From the NCBI GenBank assembly GCA_024409185.1, contig JAKSUD010000071.1, positions 1-5,301 of the forward strand: a DNA stretch of 5,301 bases, in the 5' to 3' direction. Source of the DNA: an archaeon. Lineage in GTDB: Archaea; Methanobacteriota; Methanobacteria; Methanobacteriales; Methanobacteriaceae. Under the pieces are notes generated by a model that saw only the letters and a program-made list of their open reading frames with translations, did not search any database and had not been told where the DNA came from. How positions within the stretch are numbered: the first letter of the stretch is position 1; every line of letters begins with the position of its first letter. This document shows positions 1-5,301 of this stretch, in pieces. Position numbers and translations under genes: made by a program.

Positions 1-695
1 GCCATACCACTACTAAATAATGCTTTTACAACAATTCTTGCACTTTCTTCTAAACCTTCTTTAATACTATCAGAAGATTTAATAATAAGCTTTGCAGTCA
101 TTTCAGATAAAGCTGCCGCAGATTCACTAAAACGTTCATTTCTTAATCTTTTAGCTAATCTCCAATCTTTAATAGCTGTATAATTTGATACAATATCTGC
201 ACAACCAGAAGATAATAATTTAAAAGGAGAATTTTTAATAATATTAGTATCAGCAACAACAGCTAAAGGAGATTGAGCTTTAAATGAAACAGAACTTTTT
301 TCTTCTTTAATAGAAGCCATAGGTGAAGCAATACCATCGTGAGATGCAGTAGTAGGAACAGATAAAAAGTGAACACCAGAATTAGTAGAAGCTAATTTAG
401 CTACATCAATAATTTTACCTCCACCAACACCCAATACAACAGATGCATTATCTATTTTATCACAAACAGCATTTACAGAGTCCATTGAAGCATCAGAAAC
501 ATTAATAGAGTCAACCCCAAAATCAGCTTTTTCTAAAGCTTCAATAACATAATTACCAGCTACTTTAAATGTGTAATTTCCACTAACAACAACAGCTTCA
601 TCAAATAAACGTAAACCTTTACATATATCTCCCAAATTATCTAAAACATTAGGACCAATATGCACTTCTCTAGGCATTTGAATTATTTTTGACAT
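1..695 (-). CDS. egsA: sn-glycerol-1-phosphate dehydrogenase, C-terminal part beyond the window
   Basis: The enzyme reduces dihydroxyacetone phosphate to sn-glycerol-1-phosphate with NAD(P)H, the step that gives archaeal ether lipids their backbone stereochemistry; it acts in the cytoplasm. My own translation from the ATG at 695 gives 231 full codons with no stop to the window edge; family members are about 350 residues, so roughly a third is missing. Visible motifs are the nucleotide-binding GGGKIID at residues 91-97, PTTASHDG at 114-121 and SSGCADIVSN at 162-171. By family knowledge, D120 contacts substrate, S124 contacts NAD and D167 is a zinc ligand; spacing between them fits. The two His zinc ligands of the family would lie outside the window. 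The ATG is supported by a good Shine-Dalgarno site five bases upstream. It lies 127 bases downstream of the DUF4013 gene on the same strand. Identity is secure; that the gene is intact cannot be judged. Confidence 0.95.
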   Translation of the reverse strand, partial: MSKIIQMPREVHIGPNVLDNLGDICKGLRLFDEAVVVSGNYTFKVAGNYVIEALEKADFGVDSINVSDASMDSVNAVCDKIDNASVVLGVGGGKIIDVAKLASTNSGVHFLSVPTTASHDGIASPMASIKEEKSSVSFKAQSPLAVVADTNIIKNSPFKLLSSGCADIVSNYTAIKDWRLAKRLRNERFSESAAALSEMTAKLIIKSSDSIKEGLEESARIVVKALFSSGM

Positions 696-700
696 AATAT

Positions 701-707
701 CTCCTTT
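701..707 (-). promoter_or_regulatory. Shine-Dalgarno site of egsA
   Basis: Read on the minus strand this is AAAGGAG, ending five bases before the ATG at 695. It matches the archaeal anti-SD sequence and fixes the egsA start. It is the most classical ribosome binding site in the window. Confidence 0.8.
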
Positions 708-741
708 TATTAAAATATTTATTAAAATATCGTATATATTA

Positions 742-767
742 ATTATATATCTTATTATAAAAATAAG
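742..767 (-). promoter_or_regulatory. candidate TATA region for egsA
   Basis: On the minus strand this stretch reads CTTATTTTTATAATAAG (767 to 751) followed by ATATATAAT (750 to 742). Either could serve as an archaeal TATA box, giving a start of transcription about 25 bases further on and a short leader before the egsA Shine-Dalgarno site. The forward bases 751-756 and 762-767 also form a six-base inverted repeat. In a gap this A/T-rich, TATA-like strings occur by chance, so the choice between the two is open. Confidence 0.3.
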
Positions 768-796
768 TTTTGATTTAAAATTGATAATCTACTCAT

Positions 797-822
797 AAAA
801 AGAATTAAAAATGACTTAAAAA
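797..822 (-). terminator. oligo-T terminator after the DUF4013 gene
   Basis: Directly after the stop codon of the membrane protein gene, the minus strand carries three separate runs of five T (822-818, 811-807, 801-797) within 26 bases. Archaeal RNA polymerase terminates at such oligo-T runs without needing a hairpin. This suggests that the DUF4013 transcript ends here and egsA has its own promoter, although read-through is possible. Confidence 0.5.
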
Positions 823-1584
823 TTAATAAAGAGCAGACATTATAATTAATCTTTTAGAAAATAACAATAATGAAGGAGTTATTATTAATACAAGAAATAC
901 ATTAATAGCTAAAATTATAGGATTTTGGAAAAAACCTATATTATGTACCATTAAGAAATCTGCTAAATCAAGGACAAATAATATCACAATAAATCTTAAA
1001 AGACCTACATTATAAATAATTTTAAAAATTTCTTTAAAATGAAATGCAGATTTAAACTCTCCTTTATTAAAAGCTAAATTAATTAAAGCAATATACATTA
1101 GTAAAATTAAAAAACCACCTATAAACGAACTTAAACTCTTTAAAAAAAAGGAATAAGATTCATAAAATAGAGTGTGTTCTAGATGACTAATGAACATTTG
1201 AATAGTTAACATTATAGCAACATAAACAAAAACTACTGCAAAATCTTTAATACCATGATGTAGTATTTCTTTATAATTAAAAAGAGATGGAGGAGTAGAA
1301 ACTCCTTCTATAGATTTTTCAAAAATTAAATAAGAATATCCTGATTCATAAATAGCTAAAATAATAGATAAAACTAATAATATTACGATTAAAACAAAAG
1401 AAAAAGGATTAATAAGTTCCTCAATAAAAATATCACCTATAAACTCAACAATAAATAAAAATACTCCTAAAAATAGAATAATAACTGGTTTTTTAAATGT
1501 AAATCTAATTGAATCACGAATTAATTCTTCAAGAGATTTATGTTCTTTTTCCCCATTAATTAATTTATCTTTAATGATATGCAT
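823..1584 (-). CDS. six-helix membrane protein, DUF4013-type
   Basis: A 253-residue integral membrane protein of unknown function. Hydrophobic segments lie at about residues 33-54, 60-80, 114-134, 150-171, 194-213 and 222-242, after a charged cytoplasmic-looking N-terminus rich in Lys and Glu. No signal peptide is apparent. The layout and the motif at 82-115 (GYSYLIFEKSIEG, then a Pro-Pro pair, then GIKDF) resemble DUF4013 proteins, which are abundant in Methanobacteriales; I assign that from memory of the family pattern. The FKSAFHFKEI segment at 177-186 also fits. No catalytic residues can be named. The ATG at 1584 is the first after in-frame stops; only a weak GTTGAT precedes it. The gene diverges from proS and sits upstream of egsA. 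The coding sequence is more A/T-rich than proS, as expected for a protein full of Ile, Leu, Phe and Lys. Confidence 0.8.
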   Translation of the reverse strand: MHIIKDKLINGEKEHKSLEELIRDSIRFTFKKPVIILFLGVFLFIVEFIGDIFIEELINPFSFVLIVILLVLSIILAIYESGYSYLIFEKSIEGVSTPPSLFNYKEILHHGIKDFAVVFVYVAIMLTIQMFISHLEHTLFYESYSFFLKSLSSFIGGFLILLMYIALINLAFNKGEFKSAFHFKEIFKIIYNVGLLRFIVILFVLDLADFLMVHNIGFFQNPIILAINVFLVLIITPSLLLFSKRLIIMSALY

Positions 1585-1586
1585 AT

Positions 1587-1631
1587 AATCAACTATTTAT
1601 TTTCATATAATATATAAAAATCAACTATTTA
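1587..1631. repeat. 13-base direct repeat in the divergent gap
   Basis: AATCAACTATTTA occurs exactly at 1587-1599 and again at 1619-1631, 32 bases apart, flanking the candidate TATA box of the DUF4013 gene. A related string with one extra base, CAACTAATTTA, lies at 1714-1724 on the proS side. The copies could be operator half-sites spaced about three helical turns apart, or the remains of a small duplication. Confidence 0.5.
1606..1620 (-). promoter_or_regulatory. candidate TATA box of the DUF4013 gene
   Basis: The minus strand reads TTTTTATATATTATA from 1620 to 1606, the best TATA-like string in the divergent gap. With the usual spacing of about 25 bases, transcription would begin almost at the ATG (1584), giving a leaderless or nearly leaderless mRNA, which would fit the weak Shine-Dalgarno match. 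A second, poorer TATA-like string (AATTATATAG, near 1657-1648) would instead give a leader of about 40 bases. Confidence 0.35.
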
Positions 1632-1670
1632 ATTAATCTTGATAAACTATATAATTAAAAAACAACAAAA

Positions 1671-1690
1671 ATATAGATATTATAAAAATT
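1671..1690 (+). promoter_or_regulatory. candidate TATA region of proS
   Basis: ATATAGATATTATAAAAATT lies about 70-90 bases before the proS ATG, preceded by an A-rich stretch that could act as a BRE. Transcription would start near 1705-1715, leaving a leader of roughly 50 bases. ATTAAATATTAAA at 1701-1713 is an alternative. The choice cannot be made from sequence alone. Confidence 0.3.
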
Positions 1691-1730
1691 AGTAATTAAC
1701 ATTAAATATTAAACAACTAATTTAGTAATT
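1686..1730. repeat. inverted and direct repeats upstream of proS
   Basis: AAATTAGT at 1686-1693 is the exact inverse complement of ACTAATTT at 1716-1723, with 22 bases between. Overlapping these, TTAGTAATT is repeated directly at 1689-1697 and 1722-1730, 33 bases apart. The element sits between the candidate TATA region and the proS ribosome binding site, so it could be an operator or a leader structure. It is short and A/T-rich, so chance is a real alternative. Confidence 0.35.
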
Positions 1731-1752
1731 CTTATTTATTATTAATAAAAAT

Positions 1753-1758
1753 GGTGAT
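1753..1758 (+). promoter_or_regulatory. Shine-Dalgarno site of proS
   Basis: GGTGAT ends three bases before the ATG at 1762. It matches the 5' half of the archaeal anti-SD complement (GGTGATC) rather than the usual GGAGG, and the short gap suits that register. It supports the chosen proS start. Confidence 0.65.
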
Positions 1759-1761
1759 TAT

Positions 1762-3168
1762 ATGGAAAATTTTAGTGAATGGTTCCATAATATATTAGAT
1801 GAAGCAGGTATTGTTGATGGAAGATACCCTATTAAGGGAATGAGTGTATGGTTACCTTATGGTTTCCAAATTAGAAAACATACTTTAAATGTTTACAAAG
1901 ATTTAATGGATAAAGATCATGATGAAGTATTATTCCCACTTCTTATTCCAGAAGCAGAACTTGCTAAAGAAGGAATTCATGTAAAAGGATTTGAAGATGA
2001 AGTTTATTGGGTAACTCATGGTGGTCAAACTGAATTAAATGAAAAATTAGCTATTAGACCAACTAGTGAAACTTCAATGTATCCAATGTTCTCTTTATGG
2101 GTACGTTCTCATATTGATTTACCTATTAAACAATATCAAGTTGTAAACACTTTTAGATATGAAACTAAACATACTAGGCCTCTTATTAGAGTAAGAGAAA
2201 TTACTACCTTTGCAGAAGCTCACACTGTACATTCAAGTGCTGAAGAATGTAAAGAACAAACTGATGAAAGTGTAAGAATTTACAAAGCATTATTTGATAG
2301 TATGGGAATTCCATACTTAATTAGTAAAAGACCAGAATGGGATAAATTCCCTGGTGCTGAATACACTATGGCTTTTGATACTACTATGCCAGATGGAAAA
2401 ACTTTACAAGTCGGTACTTGTCACAATTTAGGAACTACTTTTGCTAAAACCTTTGAAATAACCTTTGAAAATAAAGAAGGCGAACATGAATATGCTTATC
2501 AAACCTGTTACGGTATTTCAGATAGAGTAATTGCAGCAGCTATTGCAGCTCATGGAGATGAAAAAGGTCTTGTTTTACCTCCAAGAATTGCTCCAAAACA
2601 AATCACAATTATCCCAATTATCTTTAAAGATGGTGCTGAAGAAGTAATGGCTAAATGTAGCGAAGTTAAAGAATCTCTTGAAGCTAAAGGAATCCGTGTA
2701 CAAATGGATACAAGAGATATTAGACCTGGTAAAAAATTCTTTGATTGGGAGTTAAAAGGAACTCCTCTTAGATTTGAATTAGGTCCAAGAGATTTAAAAA
2801 ATAACATAGCTATTATTGGAAGAAGAGACACAGGAGATAAAATTGAAGTTAACTTAGATGAAAATATAGCAGACATAGTAAGTGATTTATTAACTACTAT
2901 TGAAACTGATTTAAAAGCAAAAGCATGGACTAAACTTGAAAAATCTGTTGTTACTGTTGAATCTTTAGATGATGTTGCTCCTGCTGTTGCTGATGAGAAG
3001 GTTGTTCAATTCTATTGGTGTGGAGATGAAGAATGTGGTCAAGCTATTGAAGAAGAAACTGATGTTGATGTTTTAGGAATTAGAGAAGAAAACATTGATA
3101 CGGATAAAGTTTGTCCTCATTGTGGAAAACCAGCAAAACACCTTGCTTTAATGGCTAAAACTTATTAA
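1762..3168 (+). CDS. proS: prolyl-tRNA synthetase, archaeal/eukaryotic type
   Basis: A class II aminoacyl-tRNA synthetase of 468 residues that charges tRNA-Pro with proline in the cytoplasm. Class II motif 1 is around residues 26-40 ([10 protein letters not shown]). RPTSET at 99-104 and the motif 2 strand at 131-150 ([10 protein letters not shown], then VREITTF) form the ATP and proline site. GTCHNLG at 218-224 is a ProRS signature. Motif 3 is at 250-278 and includes GISDR with Arg255. The anticodon-binding domain spans about 279-380. The C-terminal domain carries four cysteines (C420, C425, C451, C454), expected to bind zinc, and ends in KTY, the C-terminal Tyr typical of this branch. There is no bacterial editing insertion between motifs 2 and 3. 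Length and motifs are complete. It diverges from the DUF4013 gene and is followed by a 154-base gap, so it is probably transcribed alone or with partial read-through into cofC. Confidence 0.98.
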   Translation: MENFSEWFHNILDEAGIVDGRYPIKGMSVWLPYGFQIRKHTLNVYKDLMDKDHDEVLFPLLIPEAELAKEGIHVKGFEDEVYWVTHGGQTELNEKLAIRPTSETSMYPMFSLWVRSHIDLPIKQYQVVNTFRYETKHTRPLIRVREITTFAEAHTVHSSAEECKEQTDESVRIYKALFDSMGIPYLISKRPEWDKFPGAEYTMAFDTTMPDGKTLQVGTCHNLGTTFAKTFEITFENKEGEHEYAYQTCYGISDRVIAAAIAAHGDEKGLVLPPRIAPKQITIIPIIFKDGAEEVMAKCSEVKESLEAKGIRVQMDTRDIRPGKKFFDWELKGTPLRFELGPRDLKNNIAIIGRRDTGDKIEVNLDENIADIVSDLLTTIETDLKAKAWTKLEKSVVTVESLDDVAPAVADEKVVQFYWCGDEECGQAIEEETDVDVLGIREENIDTDKVCPHCGKPAKHLALMAKTY

Positions 3169-3170
3169 AT

Positions 3171-3189
3171 ATGTTTAATTTTAAAACAT
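3171..3189 (+). terminator. weak hairpin behind proS
   Basis: ATGTTT at 3171-3176 pairs with AAACAT at 3184-3189 across a seven-base loop, two bases after the proS stop. No T run of five or more follows on the plus strand in this gap, so any termination is likely inefficient and some read-through into cofC is possible. Confidence 0.25.
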
Positions 3190-3223
3190 TATTTAATAAT
3201 TATTTAGTATATTTAAAATAAAA

Positions 3224-3307
3224 ATTAAAATTTAAATTATTAGAAATGAATTAATTAAATTTTAAATATTAAAAATAAAATTTATTAAATTTTAAACAAT
3301 TAAAAAT
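3224..3307. repeat. three tandem A/T-rich repeats with a 30-base period
   Basis: Similar units begin at 3224, 3254 and 3284, exactly 30 bases apart. The second and third share ATTAAATTTTAAA without a mismatch (3254-3266 and 3284-3296), then TATTAAAAAT against CAATTAAAAAT, which align with one extra base. The first unit is more diverged (ATTAAAATTTAAAT). The array fills the gap just upstream of cofC, so it overlaps the likely promoter; TTTTAAATATTA in the second unit is one possible TATA box. It may have arisen by tandem duplication. Low complexity makes the first copy the least certain. Confidence 0.55.
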
Positions 3308-3322
3308 GTGAGAAATGGTAAA

Positions 3323-4027
3323 ATGGATAAAATTTATGCTATAATTCCAGTAAGTCAATTTTCAAATGCAAAAACAAGATTATCACCATTTTTATCTCCA
3401 GAAGAGAGAGAAAACTTATTAAAAGCTATGTTAAAAGATATAGCTAATGCATTAAAACCAATAGTAGATAAAATAATCATCATAAGTAAAGATGATGAAG
3501 TTTTAACTTATGCTCGAGAATTAGAACTTACTACACTTATAGAAGAAGACCATGAAAAAACTAAAAATTTAAAAGCTTCAGATAATTCCGGACTTAATTT
3601 AGCTTTAAAACAAGCTATGAAATGGTCAAGAACAAAAACAAGAAAAGTTATTATTTTACCATCTGACATTCCTTTAATTGGAAAAACAAACATTAAACTT
3701 TTAATAGATCAAGCTAAAAAACTTGATTTTATTATTGTTCCATCTAAAGGTGGAGGAACTAATACTTTAATTACAAAACCTTTAGCTATTGATATGAAAT
3801 TTGGAGAATTTAGTTTCAAAAAACATATTGAAGAAGCTGAGAAGAAAAAATTAAATCCAATGATTCATGATTCATTCTATATGGCTCTTGATGTAAATAC
3901 TACAGAAGATTTAGGAGAAATTATGATTCATGGAAATGGAACTGAAACTAAAAAGTATTTAGAATCATTAAATATTAAAGTAGAATCTATACATGGTCAT
4001 GAAAGACTTAAAGTTACAAGAGAGTAA
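3323..4027 (+). CDS. cofC: 2-phospho-L-lactate guanylyltransferase (coenzyme F420 synthesis)
   Basis: CofC joins GMP from GTP to 2-phospho-L-lactate, giving lactyl-2-diphospho-5'-guanosine, which CofD then transfers to the deazaflavin Fo to build coenzyme F420, the hydride carrier of methanogenesis. The 234-residue protein has the expected fold markers: IIPVSQFSNAKTRLSP at 7-22 (nucleotide loop with K17 and R19), GLNLAL at 90-95, PSDIPL at 113-118 (D115 a likely metal ligand), GGGTNTL at 143-149, FGEFSFKKH at 160-168 and LDVNTTEDLGEI at 189-200. The tail HGHERLKV resembles what I recall from Methanobacteriales homologues. I start at ATG 3323 because the family begins right at MxxIYAIIPV; a GTG at 3308 would add five residues but has only A/T before it. 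The ribosome binding site is weak (GGT at 3317-3319 or GTGA at 3308-3311). It probably forms an operon with thiD, four bases downstream. Confidence 0.95.
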   Translation: MDKIYAIIPVSQFSNAKTRLSPFLSPEERENLLKAMLKDIANALKPIVDKIIIISKDDEVLTYARELELTTLIEEDHEKTKNLKASDNSGLNLALKQAMKWSRTKTRKVIILPSDIPLIGKTNIKLLIDQAKKLDFIIVPSKGGGTNTLITKPLAIDMKFGEFSFKKHIEEAEKKKLNPMIHDSFYMALDVNTTEDLGEIMIHGNGTETKKYLESLNIKVESIHGHERLKVTRE

Positions 4028-4031
4028 TCAT

Positions 4032-4820
4032 ATGCTAGGACTAACAATAGCTGGATTTGATCCATCAGGAGGAGCAGGAATTTTAACTGATGTTAAAACT
4101 ATGGCTGCACACGGTGTTCATGGTACTGCAGTTGTTACTGCACTTACTGCACAAAACCCAAAAAAAGTGTTTTCTGTTGAACCTATACCTACTAAATATA
4201 TATGTGAACAAATAGATTCTATCTTTGATGAGTATGCTATCAAATACTCAAAGACAGGGTTATTATACTCAAAGGAAATTATCAAAGCTATAAGTAAAAA
4301 GGTCGAAGAATATGATTTAAAGATAGTTGTTGATCCAGTGATGGTAGCAAGTGCTGGAGGAAGTCTTGCAAAGGATGAAATGGCAAATTCTTTAAAAAAA
4401 TATTTACTTAAAAATACATTACTTACTACACCTAATGTTTCTGAAGCTGAAAAACTTTCAGGAATTAAAATCAATACAAAAGAAGATGCAATTGAAGCAG
4501 CATATAAAATAGGAAAATATTGTAATGTTATTATAACTGGTGGACATTTAAATGGAGATAATATAATTTACACAAAAGAAGATGATACTATAAACATAGT
4601 TCATCAAAATTTAATTGAAACTGACAATCTCCATGGAACTGGTTGTAGCTTTTCAGCATCAGTTATAGCTAATTTAATCATAGAAAATGAAAAATATCCA
4701 TCAGAAGAAGATAACTTAAATTTAGCTATTAATAAATCACTTGATTTTATTTACCAATCTGTAAAACATGGCAGATATGGTACTTTAAATCCTAATTTTA
4801 ATAATCAAATATTTAAATAG
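4032..4820 (+). CDS. thiD: hydroxymethylpyrimidine/phosphomethylpyrimidine kinase
   Basis: ThiD phosphorylates 4-amino-5-hydroxymethyl-2-methylpyrimidine, then its monophosphate, to supply the pyrimidine half of thiamine; it is a cytoplasmic ribokinase-like enzyme. The 262-residue protein shows AGFDPSGGAGI at 7-17, TALTAQN at 36-42 (Q41 fits the substrate-binding Gln of the family), DPVM at 101-104, TPNVSEAE at 133-140, TGGH at 169-172 and HGTGCSFSA at 201-209, where GTGC forms the anion hole with catalytic Cys205. Length is that of a stand-alone kinase; the C-terminal ThiN domain fused to ThiD in many archaea is absent, so phosphate coupling must come from another gene. An in-frame ATG at 3993 would overlap cofC by 35 bases and add residues unlike the family, so I use ATG 4032. 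A purine-rich AGAGAG at 4019-4024, inside the end of cofC, is its likely ribosome binding site, suggesting translational coupling. Confidence 0.96.
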   Translation: MLGLTIAGFDPSGGAGILTDVKTMAAHGVHGTAVVTALTAQNPKKVFSVEPIPTKYICEQIDSIFDEYAIKYSKTGLLYSKEIIKAISKKVEEYDLKIVVDPVMVASAGGSLAKDEMANSLKKYLLKNTLLTTPNVSEAEKLSGIKINTKEDAIEAAYKIGKYCNVIITGGHLNGDNIIYTKEDDTINIVHQNLIETDNLHGTGCSFSASVIANLIIENEKYPSEEDNLNLAINKSLDFIYQSVKHGRYGTLNPNFNNQIFK

Positions 4821-4851
4821 TAAGTAATAAATTATTTTAATTTATTACTTA
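4821..4851 (+). terminator. perfect 14-bp hairpin directly behind thiD
   Basis: TAAGTAATAAATTA at 4821-4834 is the exact inverse complement of 4838-4851, with a three-base TTT loop. The stem begins at the base right after the thiD stop codon. Downstream on the plus strand there are only short T runs (one of four at 4865-4868), so this is not a textbook hairpin plus T-tract. It may instead be a 3'-end stabiliser, or a terminator aided by the weak T run. Confidence 0.6.
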
Positions 4852-4960
4852 AATAATAATCTACTTTTAAAAATAGCTATAAAAATATTAAAAAAATTTA
4901 AAAAAATAAAAAATAGCTAAATAAAAAAACTAATTTTAAAAATAATAAAAAAAGAAAAAA
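4852..4960. other. A-rich convergent spacer
   Basis: This stretch between the two hairpins is almost all A on the plus strand and holds no open reading frame or RNA gene that I can see. AAAAATAGCTA is repeated exactly at 4869-4879 and 4909-4919, 40 bases apart, each with the TAGCTA palindrome. On the minus strand the A runs become T runs that can end the transcript arriving from the right. Confidence 0.5.
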
Positions 4961-4992
4961 TACTTAAATAAAAATTAAATTTTATTTAAGTA
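4935..4992 (-). terminator. hairpin plus T-tract ending the right-edge gene
   Basis: Forward TACTTAAATAAAA at 4961-4973 pairs perfectly with 4980-4992 around a six-base loop, a 13-bp stem. Read on the minus strand, the stem includes the stop codon of the right-edge gene (4988-4986) and is followed at once by TTTTTT (4960-4955), C, then TTTTTTT (4953-4947) and further T-rich sequence. This is a strong intrinsic-type terminator for that gene. Confidence 0.75.
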
Positions 4993-5301
4993 GTAGAATT
5001 AGAACTTGCTAAACCAATAATAGGTGAGAATAAACCATCATAATGCCAATTATGCATATTAGCAATAAAGTCTTCTACCCTATCATCTAATTCATCACAA
5101 TAAGTTTGGTTTTTAAAATCGTTTTTAGTGAAGTAATGTGCTTGAATAGCATAATTACAATTTTCTTTACTGAATACGTAAGTTACACCAACACAATCCC
5201 ATACAGTATCTGTATCTCTTGAAGGGTTACGGAAGTATTCTTTAGAAGAGTATCTTTCAAAAATAAAACCATAATTAGTCATTAAAAAGTTATTAGAATC
5301 A
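4986..5301 (-). CDS. unrecognised protein, C-terminal part only
   Basis: I do not recognise this protein. The frame is open from the right window edge to the stop at 4988-4986, giving 104 residues. An internal ATG at 5282 is possible, but no Shine-Dalgarno site precedes it and six more codons (DSNNFL) run in frame to the edge, so the true start is probably outside the window. The visible part looks soluble, with no hydrophobic segment, and is rich in aromatic residues (Phe, Tyr, Trp) and acidic ones. It has three cysteines (in VWDC, ENC and TYC) not arranged as a zinc ribbon, two tryptophans and a Ser/Thr-rich end (SSNSTT). It converges on thiD and carries its own terminator overlapping its stop codon. 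That terminator, the frame length and normal-looking codon use support a real gene; function is unknown. Confidence 0.7.
   Translation of the reverse strand, partial: DSNNFLMTNYGFIFERYSSKEYFRNPSRDTDTVWDCVGVTYVFSKENCNYAIQAHYFTKNDFKNQTYCDELDDRVEDFIANMHNWHYDGLFSPIIGLASSNSTT

Noticed and set aside
733..750. Alternating T/A palindrome-like stretch in the egsA gap
   Set aside because: The exact palindromes within it are only six bases long, which is expected in such A/T-rich DNA.
2550..2876. 108-codon open frame on the minus strand inside proS
   Set aside because: It lies wholly opposite the conserved anticodon-binding region of proS, has no ribosome site or family-like motif, and is a shadow of the real gene.
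3224..3307. CRISPR-like array
   Set aside because: There are only three diverged A/T-rich units with no distinct spacers between conserved repeats and no cas gene nearby.
3308..3322. GTG start five codons upstream for cofC
   Set aside because: Only A/T precedes it, with no ribosome site, and the family begins at MDKIYAIIPV.
3169..3322. TPP riboswitch serving the cofC-thiD operon
   Set aside because: The gap lacks the CTGAGA-type core of the TPP element and is almost purely A/T, and thiD itself has only four bases before it.
3508..3693. 61-codon open frame on the minus strand inside cofC
   Set aside because: It is fully opposite conserved cofC codons and its composition is that of an antisense shadow.
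3993..4031. Upstream in-frame ATG for thiD
   Set aside because: It would overlap cofC by 35 bases and add 13 residues not seen in ThiD proteins; the family starts at MLGLTIAGFDPSGG, which fits ATG 4032.
4118..4474. 118-codon open frame on the minus strand inside thiD
   Set aside because: It lies opposite conserved ThiD motifs such as DPVM and TPNVSEAE, with no supporting start signal.
5280..5282. ATG at 5282 as the true start of the right-edge gene
   Set aside because: No Shine-Dalgarno site is visible before it and the frame stays open to the edge, so a start outside the window is more likely, though not proven.

Overview
The window looks like a stretch of chromosome from a methanogenic archaeon of the order Methanobacteriales, most like Methanobrevibacter or Methanosphaera. 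Three things support this. The DNA is very A+T-rich, with intergenic gaps almost purely A/T. The genes include sn-glycerol-1-phosphate dehydrogenase (the enzyme that sets archaeal lipid stereochemistry), an archaeal/eukaryotic-type prolyl-tRNA synthetase and the coenzyme F420 gene cofC. Shine-Dalgarno-like sites and oligo-T stretches after stop codons also fit. The genus is inferred, not proven.

Layout. On the minus strand at the left are egsA (3' end cut by the window edge) and, upstream of it, a six-helix membrane protein of the DUF4013 type. A divergent gap of 177 bases separates these from proS on the plus strand. After a 154-base gap carrying a three-copy, 30-base-period A/T repeat come cofC and thiD, four bases apart and probably one transcript. 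At the right edge an unrecognised minus-strand gene, cut by the window, converges on thiD. The 165-base gap between them holds two near-perfect hairpins, one just behind each stop codon.

How the genes relate. These are mostly housekeeping genes from separate pathways: membrane lipid backbone (EgsA), translation (ProS), F420 synthesis (CofC) and thiamine synthesis (ThiD). The only clear operon is cofC-thiD. No mobile element, CRISPR array, tRNA, rRNA or riboswitch was seen. I found no strong sign of a new defence or metabolic system. The items most worth a second look are the 30-base repeat before cofC, the unrecognised partial gene at the right edge, and the DUF4013 membrane protein next to egsA.
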